Below, piece by piece: positions 8,599-16,133 of a DNA stretch of 64,000 nucleotides (its first letter is position 1; the number at the start of each line of letters is the position of its first letter). The notes under the pieces were generated by a model. The model ran no database searches. It was not told where the DNA came from and worked only from the letters and a program-made list of their open reading frames with translations. This DNA is from Micromonospora sp. NBC_01813 (GTDB taxonomy: Bacteria; Actinomycetota; Actinomycetes; Mycobacteriales; Micromonosporaceae), in NCBI RefSeq assembly GCF_035917335.1, contig NZ_CP109067.1:1242501-1306500 (forward strand), read 5' to 3'. The position numbers were made by a program, and so were the translations under genes.

Positions 8599-9537
8599 AT
8601 GGCCCAGCAGCCGGCCGCGATAGAGGACTTCCGGGCGCTCGGCGCGCGGCTGAGCAACTGGGGTCGCTGGGGCCCCGACGACCAGCGCGGCACCACCAAC
8701 CTGATCACGCCGGAGCGGCTGGTGGCAGCGGCCGGGCTGGTCCGGCGGGGCAAGGTGTTCGACCTTGGCATCCCGCTCGACGAGAACGGGCCGCAGCCGG
8801 GTGGAGGACGGATCAATCCGGTCCACCTGATGTCGGAGACCGGTGCCGAGCAGGTGTTCCCGGGCGGGTTCCGGTTCGCCGACGACTACATCTTCATGGC
8901 GCTGCAGGGTTCATCGCAGTGGGACGCGCTGTCGCACGTGTACTACGACGACCGGATGTACAACGGCTTCCCGGCCGGCGGTGTGACCGTCAGAGGCGCC
9001 GCGCACTGCGCAATCGACCAGCAGAGCGCGGGAATTGCCGGCCGTGGCGTGCTGCTGGACATCGCGGCGCTGAAGGGCGTCGACTGGCTGGAGAGCGGCA
9101 CCGTCATCACTCCCGAGGATCTCGACGAGGCGGCCGCGCGGCAGGGCGGCGTCGAGGTCGGCCCGGGCGACATCCTGTTGTTCCGCACCGGCTGGCGCCG
9201 CAAGTTCCTGCGTGACGGCGACCGGAACGCGTTCATGGCCGGTGAGCCCGGCCTCGGCCAGCGGTGCTGCGCCTGGCTGCGCGACCGCGACGTCGCCGCG
9301 GTCTGCTCGGACAACTGGGCCATCGAGGTGCTTCCGGGCGAGAACCCTGACGCGCTGCTGACCGTCCACATGGTTCTCATCCGGGACATGGGCATGACGC
9401 TCGGGGAGATCCTGGACTTCGAGGAACTCGCGGCCGACTGCGAGAACGACGGTGTCTGGGAGTTCTTCTTCGCGGCACCTCCGCTGAAGGTGAGCCGGGC
9501 GGTGGCGTCGCCGATCAACCCGCTGGCGATCAAGTAG
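8599..9537 (+). CDS. Cyclase-family metal-dependent hydrolase (PF04199-like)
   Basis: 312 residues. The start is one base after the previous stop and has AAGGA five bases upstream. The sequence has the features of the cyclase/kynurenine-formamidase superfamily: an early GRWGPDDQRGTTNLIT, then SSQWDALSHVYYDD in place of the usual HxGTHxDxPxH metal site, RGVLLDIAALKGV, and GDILLFRTGW. This variant with WDALSHV is common in the actinobacterial and fungal branch. Members hydrolyse amides, esters or lactones using a divalent metal; the natural substrate cannot be read from sequence. It sits with an epoxide hydrolase in a cluster of tailoring enzymes. Confidence 0.85.
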   Translation: MAQQPAAIEDFRALGARLSNWGRWGPDDQRGTTNLITPERLVAAAGLVRRGKVFDLGIPLDENGPQPGGGRINPVHLMSETGAEQVFPGGFRFADDYIFMALQGSSQWDALSHVYYDDRMYNGFPAGGVTVRGAAHCAIDQQSAGIAGRGVLLDIAALKGVDWLESGTVITPEDLDEAAARQGGVEVGPGDILLFRTGWRRKFLRDGDRNAFMAGEPGLGQRCCAWLRDRDVAAVCSDNWAIEVLPGENPDALLTVHMVLIRDMGMTLGEILDFEELAADCENDGVWEFFFAAPPLKVSRAVASPINPLAIK

Positions 9538-9547
9538 CCGCTCGACC

Positions 9548-9581
9548 GGGCCGCTCCGTGTGTTTCTCCGCGGAGCGGCCC
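9548..9581 (+). terminator. Terminator-like hairpin after the cyclase-family gene
   Basis: An 11-bp perfect inverted repeat (GGGCCGCTCCG with CGGAGCGGCCC), arms 9548-9558 and 9571-9581, loop 12 bases. It begins 11 bases after the stop at 9537. It is one of two hairpins between convergent transcription units. Confidence 0.8.
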
Positions 9582-9619
9582 GATGCTGTCCCCAGCGCCG
9601 CCTCGGGTGCATGAAATGC

Positions 9620-9648
9620 GGGCTCCTCGACCGTCAACCGAGGAGCCC
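9620..9648 (-). terminator. Terminator-like hairpin after the flavoenzyme gene
   Basis: A 10-bp perfect inverted repeat (GGGCTCCTCG with CGAGGAGCCC), arms 9620-9629 and 9639-9648, loop 9 bases. It lies just past the stop at 9663 of the minus-strand gene and serves that strand best. Confidence 0.75.
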
Positions 9649-9662
9649 GAATCCCACTGCGT

Positions 9663-10835
9663 CTACAGATACAGGGTGTCCGGTTCGAGCCCGCTCAGCA
9701 CGCGGCCGTACAGCTCGAGGTTGGTCTCGGGCTGCATCAGGGCGTGCATGTTCATCGCATCGATGTCGCGGGCGATCTGCTGGATCGGCACGCTCGTATA
9801 GATGGAGGAGCCGCCGCTGGCTCGGCGCAGGATGTCCACCGACTCCTGGGCCAGGCGGCAGGCACGTCCCATGTCGACCCGGGCGCGGGCACGGTCCTCG
9901 ACCGTCCAGGGGTCCGCGGCGGCGTTCTTGGTGTCCACCTGCCTGGCCAGCCGCTGCGCGTGGAACTCGGCCTCGTCGGCGCGCATGACGGCGTCGGCGA
10001 GCTTGAGGTGGGTCACCGGCGCGGCCGCCTGCGAGGAGTACGAGGTGTACGTGATACCCCGCTGCCGCATCCGCTGGCGGAACTGGTCGACGGCCGCCCG
10101 GGCCATTCCGACGGCGAGGCCGGTCACTGAGGCAGCCGCGGTCGCCACGAGCGGAGCGCCGTAGATGCCGGCGCGACCCGACGCGTAGCCGTCGGGAAGC
10201 GCGAATACCAGCGGCACAACCCTCGATGCCGGGACGAACACGTTGTCCGCCACCGTGGTGACGCTGCCCGACCCGCGCAGGCCCGAGGTGTGCCAGTCAT
10301 CCACGACCAGCAGGTCCGACAGCGGGGCGAGGGCCATCACCGGCCACGGGTCGCCCCCAGGGCCCGGTGCCATGGCCACCAGGACCTGCCACTGACTGTG
10401 CGGCGCGCCGCTGACGAAGCCCCACTTCCCGTTCACGAGGAAACCGTCGTTGACGGGTGCGGCCGTCGCCGACGGGCTCAGGGTGCCGCACATGCGCAGG
10501 TCCGCGTCGGCAAAGACCTCGTCGCGCACCTCCGGCGGGAACAGCGCGGCCATCCACGTGGTGATCCAGTTGACCGCGACGGTCCAGGCCGCGGAGGCGT
10601 CGGCCTTCGCCAGCTCGGTGGCGACCGCGACCATGGTGGTTGCGTCACTCTCGTAGCCGCCGTTGGCCACCGGCACCCGGAGCCGGAACATCCCGGCGTC
10701 GGTCAGCGCCTCGACGACCGTGTCATGGACCCGGCGGTTCTCCTCGTTCCAGCCGGCGTGCTCGGTCATTACAGGCGCCAGTTTCGACGCCCGGTGAACC
10801 AGTTCGATCTGCGTCGGTAGCTCGGTGGTCTCCAT
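9663..10835 (-). CDS. Acyl-CoA dehydrogenase-fold flavoenzyme (group D monooxygenase-like)
   Basis: 390 residues. The start at 10835 (METTELPTQI) has GAGGAGGAAG upstream on the minus strand. It has the ACAD layout: N-terminal helices, a middle beta domain with VNGKWGFVSGAPHSQW and LRGSGSVTTVADNVFVP, and a C-terminal helical domain of the PF08028 type. That family includes FMN-dependent hydroxylases of aromatics and amino-sugar N-oxygenases rather than true acyl-CoA dehydrogenases. A partner flavin reductase is not seen in the window. The C-terminus ASGGSSIYTS...LSGLEPDTLYL is echoed by a decayed copy at 21604-21730, so the gene was once present twice. Confidence 0.85.
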   Translation of the reverse strand: METTELPTQIELVHRASKLAPVMTEHAGWNEENRRVHDTVVEALTDAGMFRLRVPVANGGYESDATTMVAVATELAKADASAAWTVAVNWITTWMAALFPPEVRDEVFADADLRMCGTLSPSATAAPVNDGFLVNGKWGFVSGAPHSQWQVLVAMAPGPGGDPWPVMALAPLSDLLVVDDWHTSGLRGSGSVTTVADNVFVPASRVVPLVFALPDGYASGRAGIYGAPLVATAAASVTGLAVGMARAAVDQFRQRMRQRGITYTSYSSQAAAPVTHLKLADAVMRADEAEFHAQRLARQVDTKNAAADPWTVEDRARARVDMGRACRLAQESVDILRRASGGSSIYTSVPIQQIARDIDAMNMHALMQPETNLELYGRVLSGLEPDTLYL

Positions 10836-10924
10836 CGCTTCCTCCTCAGGGCCTCGGTCCAGGGATGTCGTGTGCGAGTCCCTTTCAGCCGCACCTTGCT
10901 GCGTCACTCACCCACGGGCGGGTT

Positions 10925-11665
10925 TCACTCCTTGATGACCGACATGATGTTGCCGGCCGGGTCACGGAACCAGGCGATCAGCGGTCCACCCTTGCGGAAC
11001 ACACCGTCGTCGTCGACGCCGTCGAACTTCTCCATCTCCACGCCGCGCTCGCGCAGCCACGCCACCGCCGCGTCGATGTCATCGACCGGGAAGTTCAGCA
11101 TCGTGTAGGTGGCTGGCTCGTGGTTCGGCTTGGGGTATACCAGGATCTCCCGGTTGCCACCGAGATGCAGGTGCAGCATGCCGTACTCCTCGGTCACCGG
11201 GATGCCGAGCGTGTCGCGGTAGAACTCCTGCGCGCGGGGGATGTCGTCCACCGAGAACCCGTTGAACGCCACCGTACCCGCGAGCATCCCGGAGCCACCG
11301 CGGGCGGCGGCGAGGTACTCCGCGTTGAGCTCGATGATCTGCACGTAGTTGCCGTCCGGGTCCAGTAGTGTGCCGAACAGGCCGTCCTTACGCTCCTCCA
11401 GCGGCGCGACCCAGGACACGCCCATACCGTCGAGGTGTGCGGCCGCCCTGCGGGCATCCGTGACCTCGAAGTTGAGGATGACGCGCCCGGGTTCCACCGT
11501 CGTCGCTGCGACGTCGTCGCGACTGTCCACGAGCACGTCGAACCCGTCGAAGTCGAGAAAGCCGGACGGTTGCTGCAGCGGTTCGAACGCCTTGATGTAC
11601 CAGGTGCGCAGCCGTTCCGGGTCGGCCGAACCGAGCAGAATACTGCCGAGTCGTGGCGTTGACAT
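10925..11665 (-). CDS. VOC-family protein with two glyoxalase/dioxygenase modules
   Basis: 246 residues from MSTPRLGSILLGSADPERL, with GGAGG about 6 bases before the start. Two vicinal-oxygen-chelate modules are visible. The first (about 1-115) has LDFDGFDVLVDSRDD and GLFGTLLDPDGNYVQIIEL. The second (about 130-246) has GFSVDDIPRAQEFYRDTLG and GPLIAWFRDPAGNIMSVI. Each ends in the DPxGN motif and a Glu-bearing strand that normally binds metal. The family spans isomerases, dioxygenases, bleomycin-type resistance proteins and epimerases; no substrate is inferred. It lies between the flavoenzyme and a glycosyltransferase on the same strand. Confidence 0.85.
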   Translation of the reverse strand: MSTPRLGSILLGSADPERLRTWYIKAFEPLQQPSGFLDFDGFDVLVDSRDDVAATTVEPGRVILNFEVTDARRAAAHLDGMGVSWVAPLEERKDGLFGTLLDPDGNYVQIIELNAEYLAAARGGSGMLAGTVAFNGFSVDDIPRAQEFYRDTLGIPVTEEYGMLHLHLGGNREILVYPKPNHEPATYTMLNFPVDDIDAAVAWLRERGVEMEKFDGVDDDGVFRKGGPLIAWFRDPAGNIMSVIKE

Positions 11666-11707
11666 TCAGGACCTCCACGTGTCGATCGATGACCTTCAGC
11701 CTTCAGC

Positions 11708-12964
11708 CTATCGAGAAATGGCGGCCGTCTTTTGCATCAACGCGGGCGTGAGTTGTACCGATCCGCCGACTCGGGCGGCCTCCGTCAGGATCTCGGCCGA
11801 CCAGCGCGGCCAGAGTCCGGCCAGGCGCGACGTCAGGACCACGACATCCACGGCATGGTCGGGCAACGGGGTGCGGATGCCGATGGCGTGGTACGTGGCA
11901 CCGAGCTCGGCCACCGCGTCGGCGTCGAAGTCCAGGGTCACCGCGTCGGCGAGTTCCGCCGGCAGGCGGCGGCCCGCGCCAAACACCGCGAGGCGGCCGG
12001 GTGGTAGCTGCGGCAGCAGATCGGCCACCTCCGCCGCCACGTCGACCGACCGGGCCTGATCGATACAGCCGATCAGGAACCGGTAGTTCTCATCCACCTC
12101 CAGCAGGTCATCGTCGTTGTTCAGCAGCTTCCAGGCAAGCTCGGTCATCGGCTCCGGGAACCTGGCCATCATCCGGTGCATGTTCACCATGACACCGGCC
12201 AGGGCGTCGGCCAGGAGGGCCCGCTCGTGCGGTGCGTGCACCGCCCAGGCGGTGCGGCTGAGCCGGAACTCGAGGCCGGCCTTGAACAGTCGGAACCCCA
12301 GTTCCAGGTCGTCCAGACCCCAGACGACTATGCCCTCGTCGAAGCCGTCCACCCGCCAGTAGTCGTCGGCGGACAAAGAGAAGTTGAGCCCCCAGAGCAG
12401 GACCCACGGTGCGACCATCCGGCGGAGGTCGAAGTCGGTCTTGACGAACGCCGCGTGCCGGGCATCGAAGAAGTCCTCCGAGCCGTGGAACCGGGCGACG
12501 ACGTCCTCCGGCAGCGACTCGGCCACTGCCTCGGCCAGACCGGGGGGAGGTTCCTTTTCGAAGTCGTAGCCCCAGGTGTAGCCCACCACGACCAGCCGTT
12601 CGCCGTTGGCGTGGGCGGCGACGTGCTCGTTCAAGAAGTCCGGCCCGACGTATACGCCGCTGTCGAGAAAGACCAGCAGCGGCGCGGCGGCCAGCCGGGC
12701 GCCGGCGTTGCGGGCCAGGCACACCCGGTTGCCCTCGTCCGGCTGGAAGTGGTATTTGATCCGCAGCTGCTGCGACGCCTCTTCGACGACCGCGCGGCTA
12801 CCGTCCGACGAACCGTCGTCAGCGACGACGACCTCGAATTCGTCGACCGGCATCCGCTGCCGGGCGAGGTTCCGCAGCGTCTCACGCAACAAGTCCCGCC
12901 GGTTGTAGGTCGGGATGACCACCGTCACCCGGGGAACCGAGCCTGCTGTCCTAGTAGCGTCCAC
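11708..12964 (-). CDS. Family 2 glycosyltransferase with C-terminal Rossmann-like domain
   Basis: About 418 residues. The GT-A core starts at VTVVIPTYNRRDLL, with DDGSSDGS for nucleotide-sugar binding, DEGNRVCLARNAGARLA, the FLDSG motif at the DxD position, and WGLDDLELGFRLFKAGLEF as the acceptor/catalytic region. The last ~110 residues have AVFGAGRRLP and VDVVVLTSRLAGLWPRW, a Rossmann-like tail shared with the paralogue at 20219. The start is uncertain: GTG at 12964 gives an N-terminus of similar length to the paralogue, while GTG at 12928 overlaps the stop of a 24-codon frame (12925-12999) and would begin right at the fold. Neither has a good ribosome site. The sugar donor and acceptor are unknown. 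Confidence 0.8.
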   Translation of the reverse strand: MDATRTAGSVPRVTVVIPTYNRRDLLRETLRNLARQRMPVDEFEVVVADDGSSDGSRAVVEEASQQLRIKYHFQPDEGNRVCLARNAGARLAAAPLLVFLDSGVYVGPDFLNEHVAAHANGERLVVVGYTWGYDFEKEPPPGLAEAVAESLPEDVVARFHGSEDFFDARHAAFVKTDFDLRRMVAPWVLLWGLNFSLSADDYWRVDGFDEGIVVWGLDDLELGFRLFKAGLEFRLSRTAWAVHAPHERALLADALAGVMVNMHRMMARFPEPMTELAWKLLNNDDDLLEVDENYRFLIGCIDQARSVDVAAEVADLLPQLPPGRLAVFGAGRRLPAELADAVTLDFDADAVAELGATYHAIGIRTPLPDHAVDVVVLTSRLAGLWPRWSAEILTEAARVGGSVQLTPALMQKTAAISR

Positions 12965-13176
12965 TCTGCCAGCGTGCCGACGGCAACGTCCGCGTTCATC
13001 TCCCAGAGTGCCGTTCTCGACGCATTCATGAGGATGCCCACGCGACGACGGCTGGGTGACGCTTGTGGCTCGGTCTGGACACGACACCCGGACGCCCCGA
13101 GCCGGCCTGATGACCCGCCCCCGGGGCCGCCTGTTCGCACTGCATGCCAGCACATATCGGTAAGGGGAGGAGTGCC

Positions 13177-14541
13177 ATGTCTGTCGTCGACGAGATGCCG
13201 CGCACGATGCGGACCGCGGCGGAGCTCGCCGAGATCGACCGGCGGGTGCTGGTGCATCCGCACCACCACGGCGGCCGGTCGAAGCGCATCACGATCGTCC
13301 GCGGTGACGGTTGCACGGTGTGGGACGCGTCCGGTGTGGAACTGCTGGACGTCATGGGCGCCGGCAACTGGGTCGCGCAGGTCGGGCACGGTCGGCCGGA
13401 ACTGGCTGACGCGGCGGCCCGTCAGATGCGCAAGCTGGCGTACTACACCGGGTTCGACATCTTCGCCAACGACCAGTCCATCACGCTCGCGCAGCGGCTG
13501 GTCGACCTGGCCCCCGAGGGGCTGGACCGGGTGTTCTTCACCAACGGCGGCTCTGAGAGCGTGGAGACGGCCTTCAAGTTCGCCCGGCTGTATCACCACC
13601 ACCGCGGCGAGCCTGAGCGCGTCTGGTTCATCTCGCGGAACTTCGCCTACCACGGCTCCACCTACGCCAGCGGCGCCGCGACCGGGTTCCCCGGCATTCA
13701 CGCGGGCATCGGGCCGGAGTTCCCGAACGTGGCGCGGACCTCGCCCCCGCATAGCTACCGCGCACCGGACATCTGTCCCGGCCGGGATCTCACCGACTTC
13801 CTTATCGAGGAGTTGGCCACCACCATCGAGCGGATCGGCCCCAGCAACGTGGCGGCGATGATCGGCGAGCCGGTCATGGGCGGCGCGGGGATTCTCATTC
13901 CGCCCGCGGACTACTGGCCGCGGGTCCGCGAGCTGCTGTCGCTCCACGGGATCCTGCTCATCGCCGACGAGGTCGTCACCGGTTTCGGCCGGACCGGCGC
14001 CTGGTACGACTCGGCCGAGCGCGGCATGCAGGCCGACCTGGTGACCGTAGCGAAGGGCCTCACCAGCGGCTACGCCCCGCTGGGGGCGGTGCTCATGAGC
14101 GACGCGATCGCCGAGACGATCGCCGGCGGCGACAACTATCTGTTCCACGGTCACACCTACTCGGGCCACGCCACCGCCTGCGCGGTCGCGCATGCCAACC
14201 TGGACCTGCTTGAACAGGAAGGCCTGGTGGATCGGTCCCGCACGGTCGGCACGTGGCTGCGCGAGGCATTGGCCCCCCTTGCCGACCTGCCCGAGGTCGG
14301 CGAGGTGCGGGTAGCCGGCGCCACCGCCGGCGTGGAACTGGTGGCCGACCGGGACACCCGGGAACCGTTGATGGCCGACTGGGTCACCGTCGCCCTGCGC
14401 GACGAGCACCGCGTGGCGGCCCGGGAGTACGGCAACACCCTCGTCATGGCCCCGCCGCTGGTCATCTCCCGGCCCGAGGTCGACCGCGCCGCGCAGGCGC
14501 TGGCCGACGTGCTGCGCCGCCGACCCGCCAGCCACTCGTGA
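13177..14541 (+). CDS. Class III PLP-dependent aminotransferase
   Basis: 454 residues. The start at 13177 (MSVVDEMPRT) has GGGGAGGAG 5 bases upstream. Fold-type I class III markers are in order: GSESVETAFKFARLYHH near 125, LLIADEVVTGFGRTG near 265 (PLP-contacting Asp), and the Schiff-base lysine in VAKGLTSGYAPLGAV (K293). Family members use beta-alanine, omega-amino acids, diamines or aminosugar-like ketones with pyruvate or 2-oxoglutarate. It overlaps the GMC oxidoreductase by one base (TGATG), and the next two junctions also overlap, so 13177-20025 is one operon. An oxidase making a carbonyl for this enzyme to aminate would fit, but that is inference. Confidence 0.9.
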   Translation: MSVVDEMPRTMRTAAELAEIDRRVLVHPHHHGGRSKRITIVRGDGCTVWDASGVELLDVMGAGNWVAQVGHGRPELADAAARQMRKLAYYTGFDIFANDQSITLAQRLVDLAPEGLDRVFFTNGGSESVETAFKFARLYHHHRGEPERVWFISRNFAYHGSTYASGAATGFPGIHAGIGPEFPNVARTSPPHSYRAPDICPGRDLTDFLIEELATTIERIGPSNVAAMIGEPVMGGAGILIPPADYWPRVRELLSLHGILLIADEVVTGFGRTGAWYDSAERGMQADLVTVAKGLTSGYAPLGAVLMSDAIAETIAGGDNYLFHGHTYSGHATACAVAHANLDLLEQEGLVDRSRTVGTWLREALAPLADLPEVGEVRVAGATAGVELVADRDTREPLMADWVTVALRDEHRVAAREYGNTLVMAPPLVISRPEVDRAAQALADVLRRRPASHS

Positions 14542-16133
14542 TGGAGTCCTACGACTACGTCATTGTCGGCGCCGGCACCGCCGGCTGCGTGCTCGCGGCG
14601 CGGCTGAGCGAGGACCTTGACGTGACGGTGTGCCTGATCGAGGCCGGACCTGTTGACGACTCGGACAACATCCGCATCCCGGCGGCGGGCGGCAAGCTGC
14701 TGCGCTCGCAGTACGACTGGGACTACAACAGCAACGAGGAGCCACAGCTGGGCGGGCGCCGGCTCTATCTGCCGCGGGGACGTGTCCTCGGCGGCACCAG
14801 CGCGCTCAACGGCATGGTGCACATCCGGGGCAACGCCCGTGACTTCGACGAGTGGTGTCAGCCCGGCTGGACCTACGAGACCATGCTGCCGTACTTCGTC
14901 GGCTGCGAGGACAACGAGCGAGGCGCCTCGGCTCACCACGGGACCGGCGGCCCGCTGCCGGTCGCCGAGAGCCGTTCGCGCAACCCGATGGCCGCGGCGT
15001 TCGTACGTGCCGCGGTGGAGGCCGGGTTCCCGGCCAACGACGACTTCAACGGCCCGAGCCAGGACGGTTTCGGCTTCTATCAGGTGAACCAGCGCAACGG
15101 GCGGCGGTGCAGCGCCGCAGCGGCATACCTGCACCCGTCGGCTGCTCGACCCAACCTGACCGTGCGCACCCGCACCCACGCACACCGCGTCCTCGTCGAG
15201 GGCGGGCGGGCTTGCGGGGTACGGGTCCAGCGGTACGACGAGGTGGTCGACATCCGGGCGCAGCGCGAGGTCATCGTGGCCGCCGGGGCGTACAACTCTC
15301 CGCAGCTGCTGATGCTGTCCGGGATCGGTCCGGCCGAACGCCTCGCGGCGGCGGGCGTGCCGGTCCTCGCCGACCTGCCCGAGGTCGGCCGCAACCTGCA
15401 GGACCATCCCGCCATATACCTGGTCTTCACACACGACGAGCCGGTCAGCCTGCTGTCCGCCGGTGAGGAAAGCAACGTTCGCCAGTTCGAGGCTGACGGC
15501 AGCGGACCGCTGTCGTCCAACGTGCCGGAAGCCGGTGGCTTCGTGCGTACCCAGAGCGACCTGGCGGCCCCCGACGTGCAGTACCACGTGCTGCCGGTGA
15601 TGTTCGTCGAGTGCGCCCTCGGCGAGTCGGCCGAGCACGGCATTTCCTTCGGCCCCTGCGTGTTGCGGCCAGCCAGCCGCGGCGAGGTCAGCCTCGCCTC
15701 CGACGACCCGACAGCCAAGCCGCGTATCCGGCACCAGTACTACGAGGAGCCTGCGGACCTGCGGACGATGACAGCCGGCCTGCGAATCGCCATGGAGTTG
15801 GCCAGGCAGCCATCGCTGGCGCCGTACACCGTGCGCCCGTACGCGTACCCGGCTTCCACCGACGAGGCGGACCTGCATGCATTCGTGCGGGCACACACCC
15901 AGTCGGTCTTCCACCCGGCCGGCACCTGCGCGATCGGCCCCGTGCTGGACCCGGATCTGAGGGTGCACGGGGTGGACGGCCTGCGTGTGGTGGACGCATC
16001 CGTGCTGCCGCTTGTGCCGAGGGGCAACACCAACGCCCCGACCGTCGCGGTCGCGGAGCGGGCGGCGGACCTGATCCGTGGCCGCACCGAGGCGGCCCAC
16101 AGCCGCAAGAGCTTGATGGAGGTGCATCAATGA
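14541..16133 (+). CDS. GMC-family FAD oxidoreductase (choline/alcohol dehydrogenase-like)
   Basis: 530 residues from MESYDYVIVGAGTAGCVLAA, starting inside the stop of the aminotransferase. It has the dinucleotide fold at the N-terminus, GMC signature 1 as RGRVLGGTSALNGMVHIRG near 80, signature 2 as GAYNSPQLLMLSGIGP near 250, and the active-site histidine in FHPAGTCAIG (H458). The second active-site position is Asn in NTNAPT (about 496-501), as in many choline-oxidase-like members. It should oxidise an alcohol to a carbonyl with FAD, in the cytoplasm, as there is no signal peptide. It overlaps the next gene by ATGA. Confidence 0.9.
   Translation: MESYDYVIVGAGTAGCVLAARLSEDLDVTVCLIEAGPVDDSDNIRIPAAGGKLLRSQYDWDYNSNEEPQLGGRRLYLPRGRVLGGTSALNGMVHIRGNARDFDEWCQPGWTYETMLPYFVGCEDNERGASAHHGTGGPLPVAESRSRNPMAAAFVRAAVEAGFPANDDFNGPSQDGFGFYQVNQRNGRRCSAAAAYLHPSAARPNLTVRTRTHAHRVLVEGGRACGVRVQRYDEVVDIRAQREVIVAAGAYNSPQLLMLSGIGPAERLAAAGVPVLADLPEVGRNLQDHPAIYLVFTHDEPVSLLSAGEESNVRQFEADGSGPLSSNVPEAGGFVRTQSDLAAPDVQYHVLPVMFVECALGESAEHGISFGPCVLRPASRGEVSLASDDPTAKPRIRHQYYEEPADLRTMTAGLRIAMELARQPSLAPYTVRPYAYPASTDEADLHAFVRAHTQSVFHPAGTCAIGPVLDPDLRVHGVDGLRVVDASVLPLVPRGNTNAPTVAVAERAADLIRGRTEAAHSRKSLMEVHQ

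Noticed and set aside
13069-13176. In-frame start of the aminotransferase at 13144
   Set aside because: The ATG at 13177 has a strong GGGGAGGAG site; the 11 extra codons do not.
10872-14535. PKS, NRPS or terpene synthase genes in the tailoring cluster
   Set aside because: No KS, AT, condensation, adenylation or DDxxD-type motifs are seen in any frame from 1 to 24 kb.
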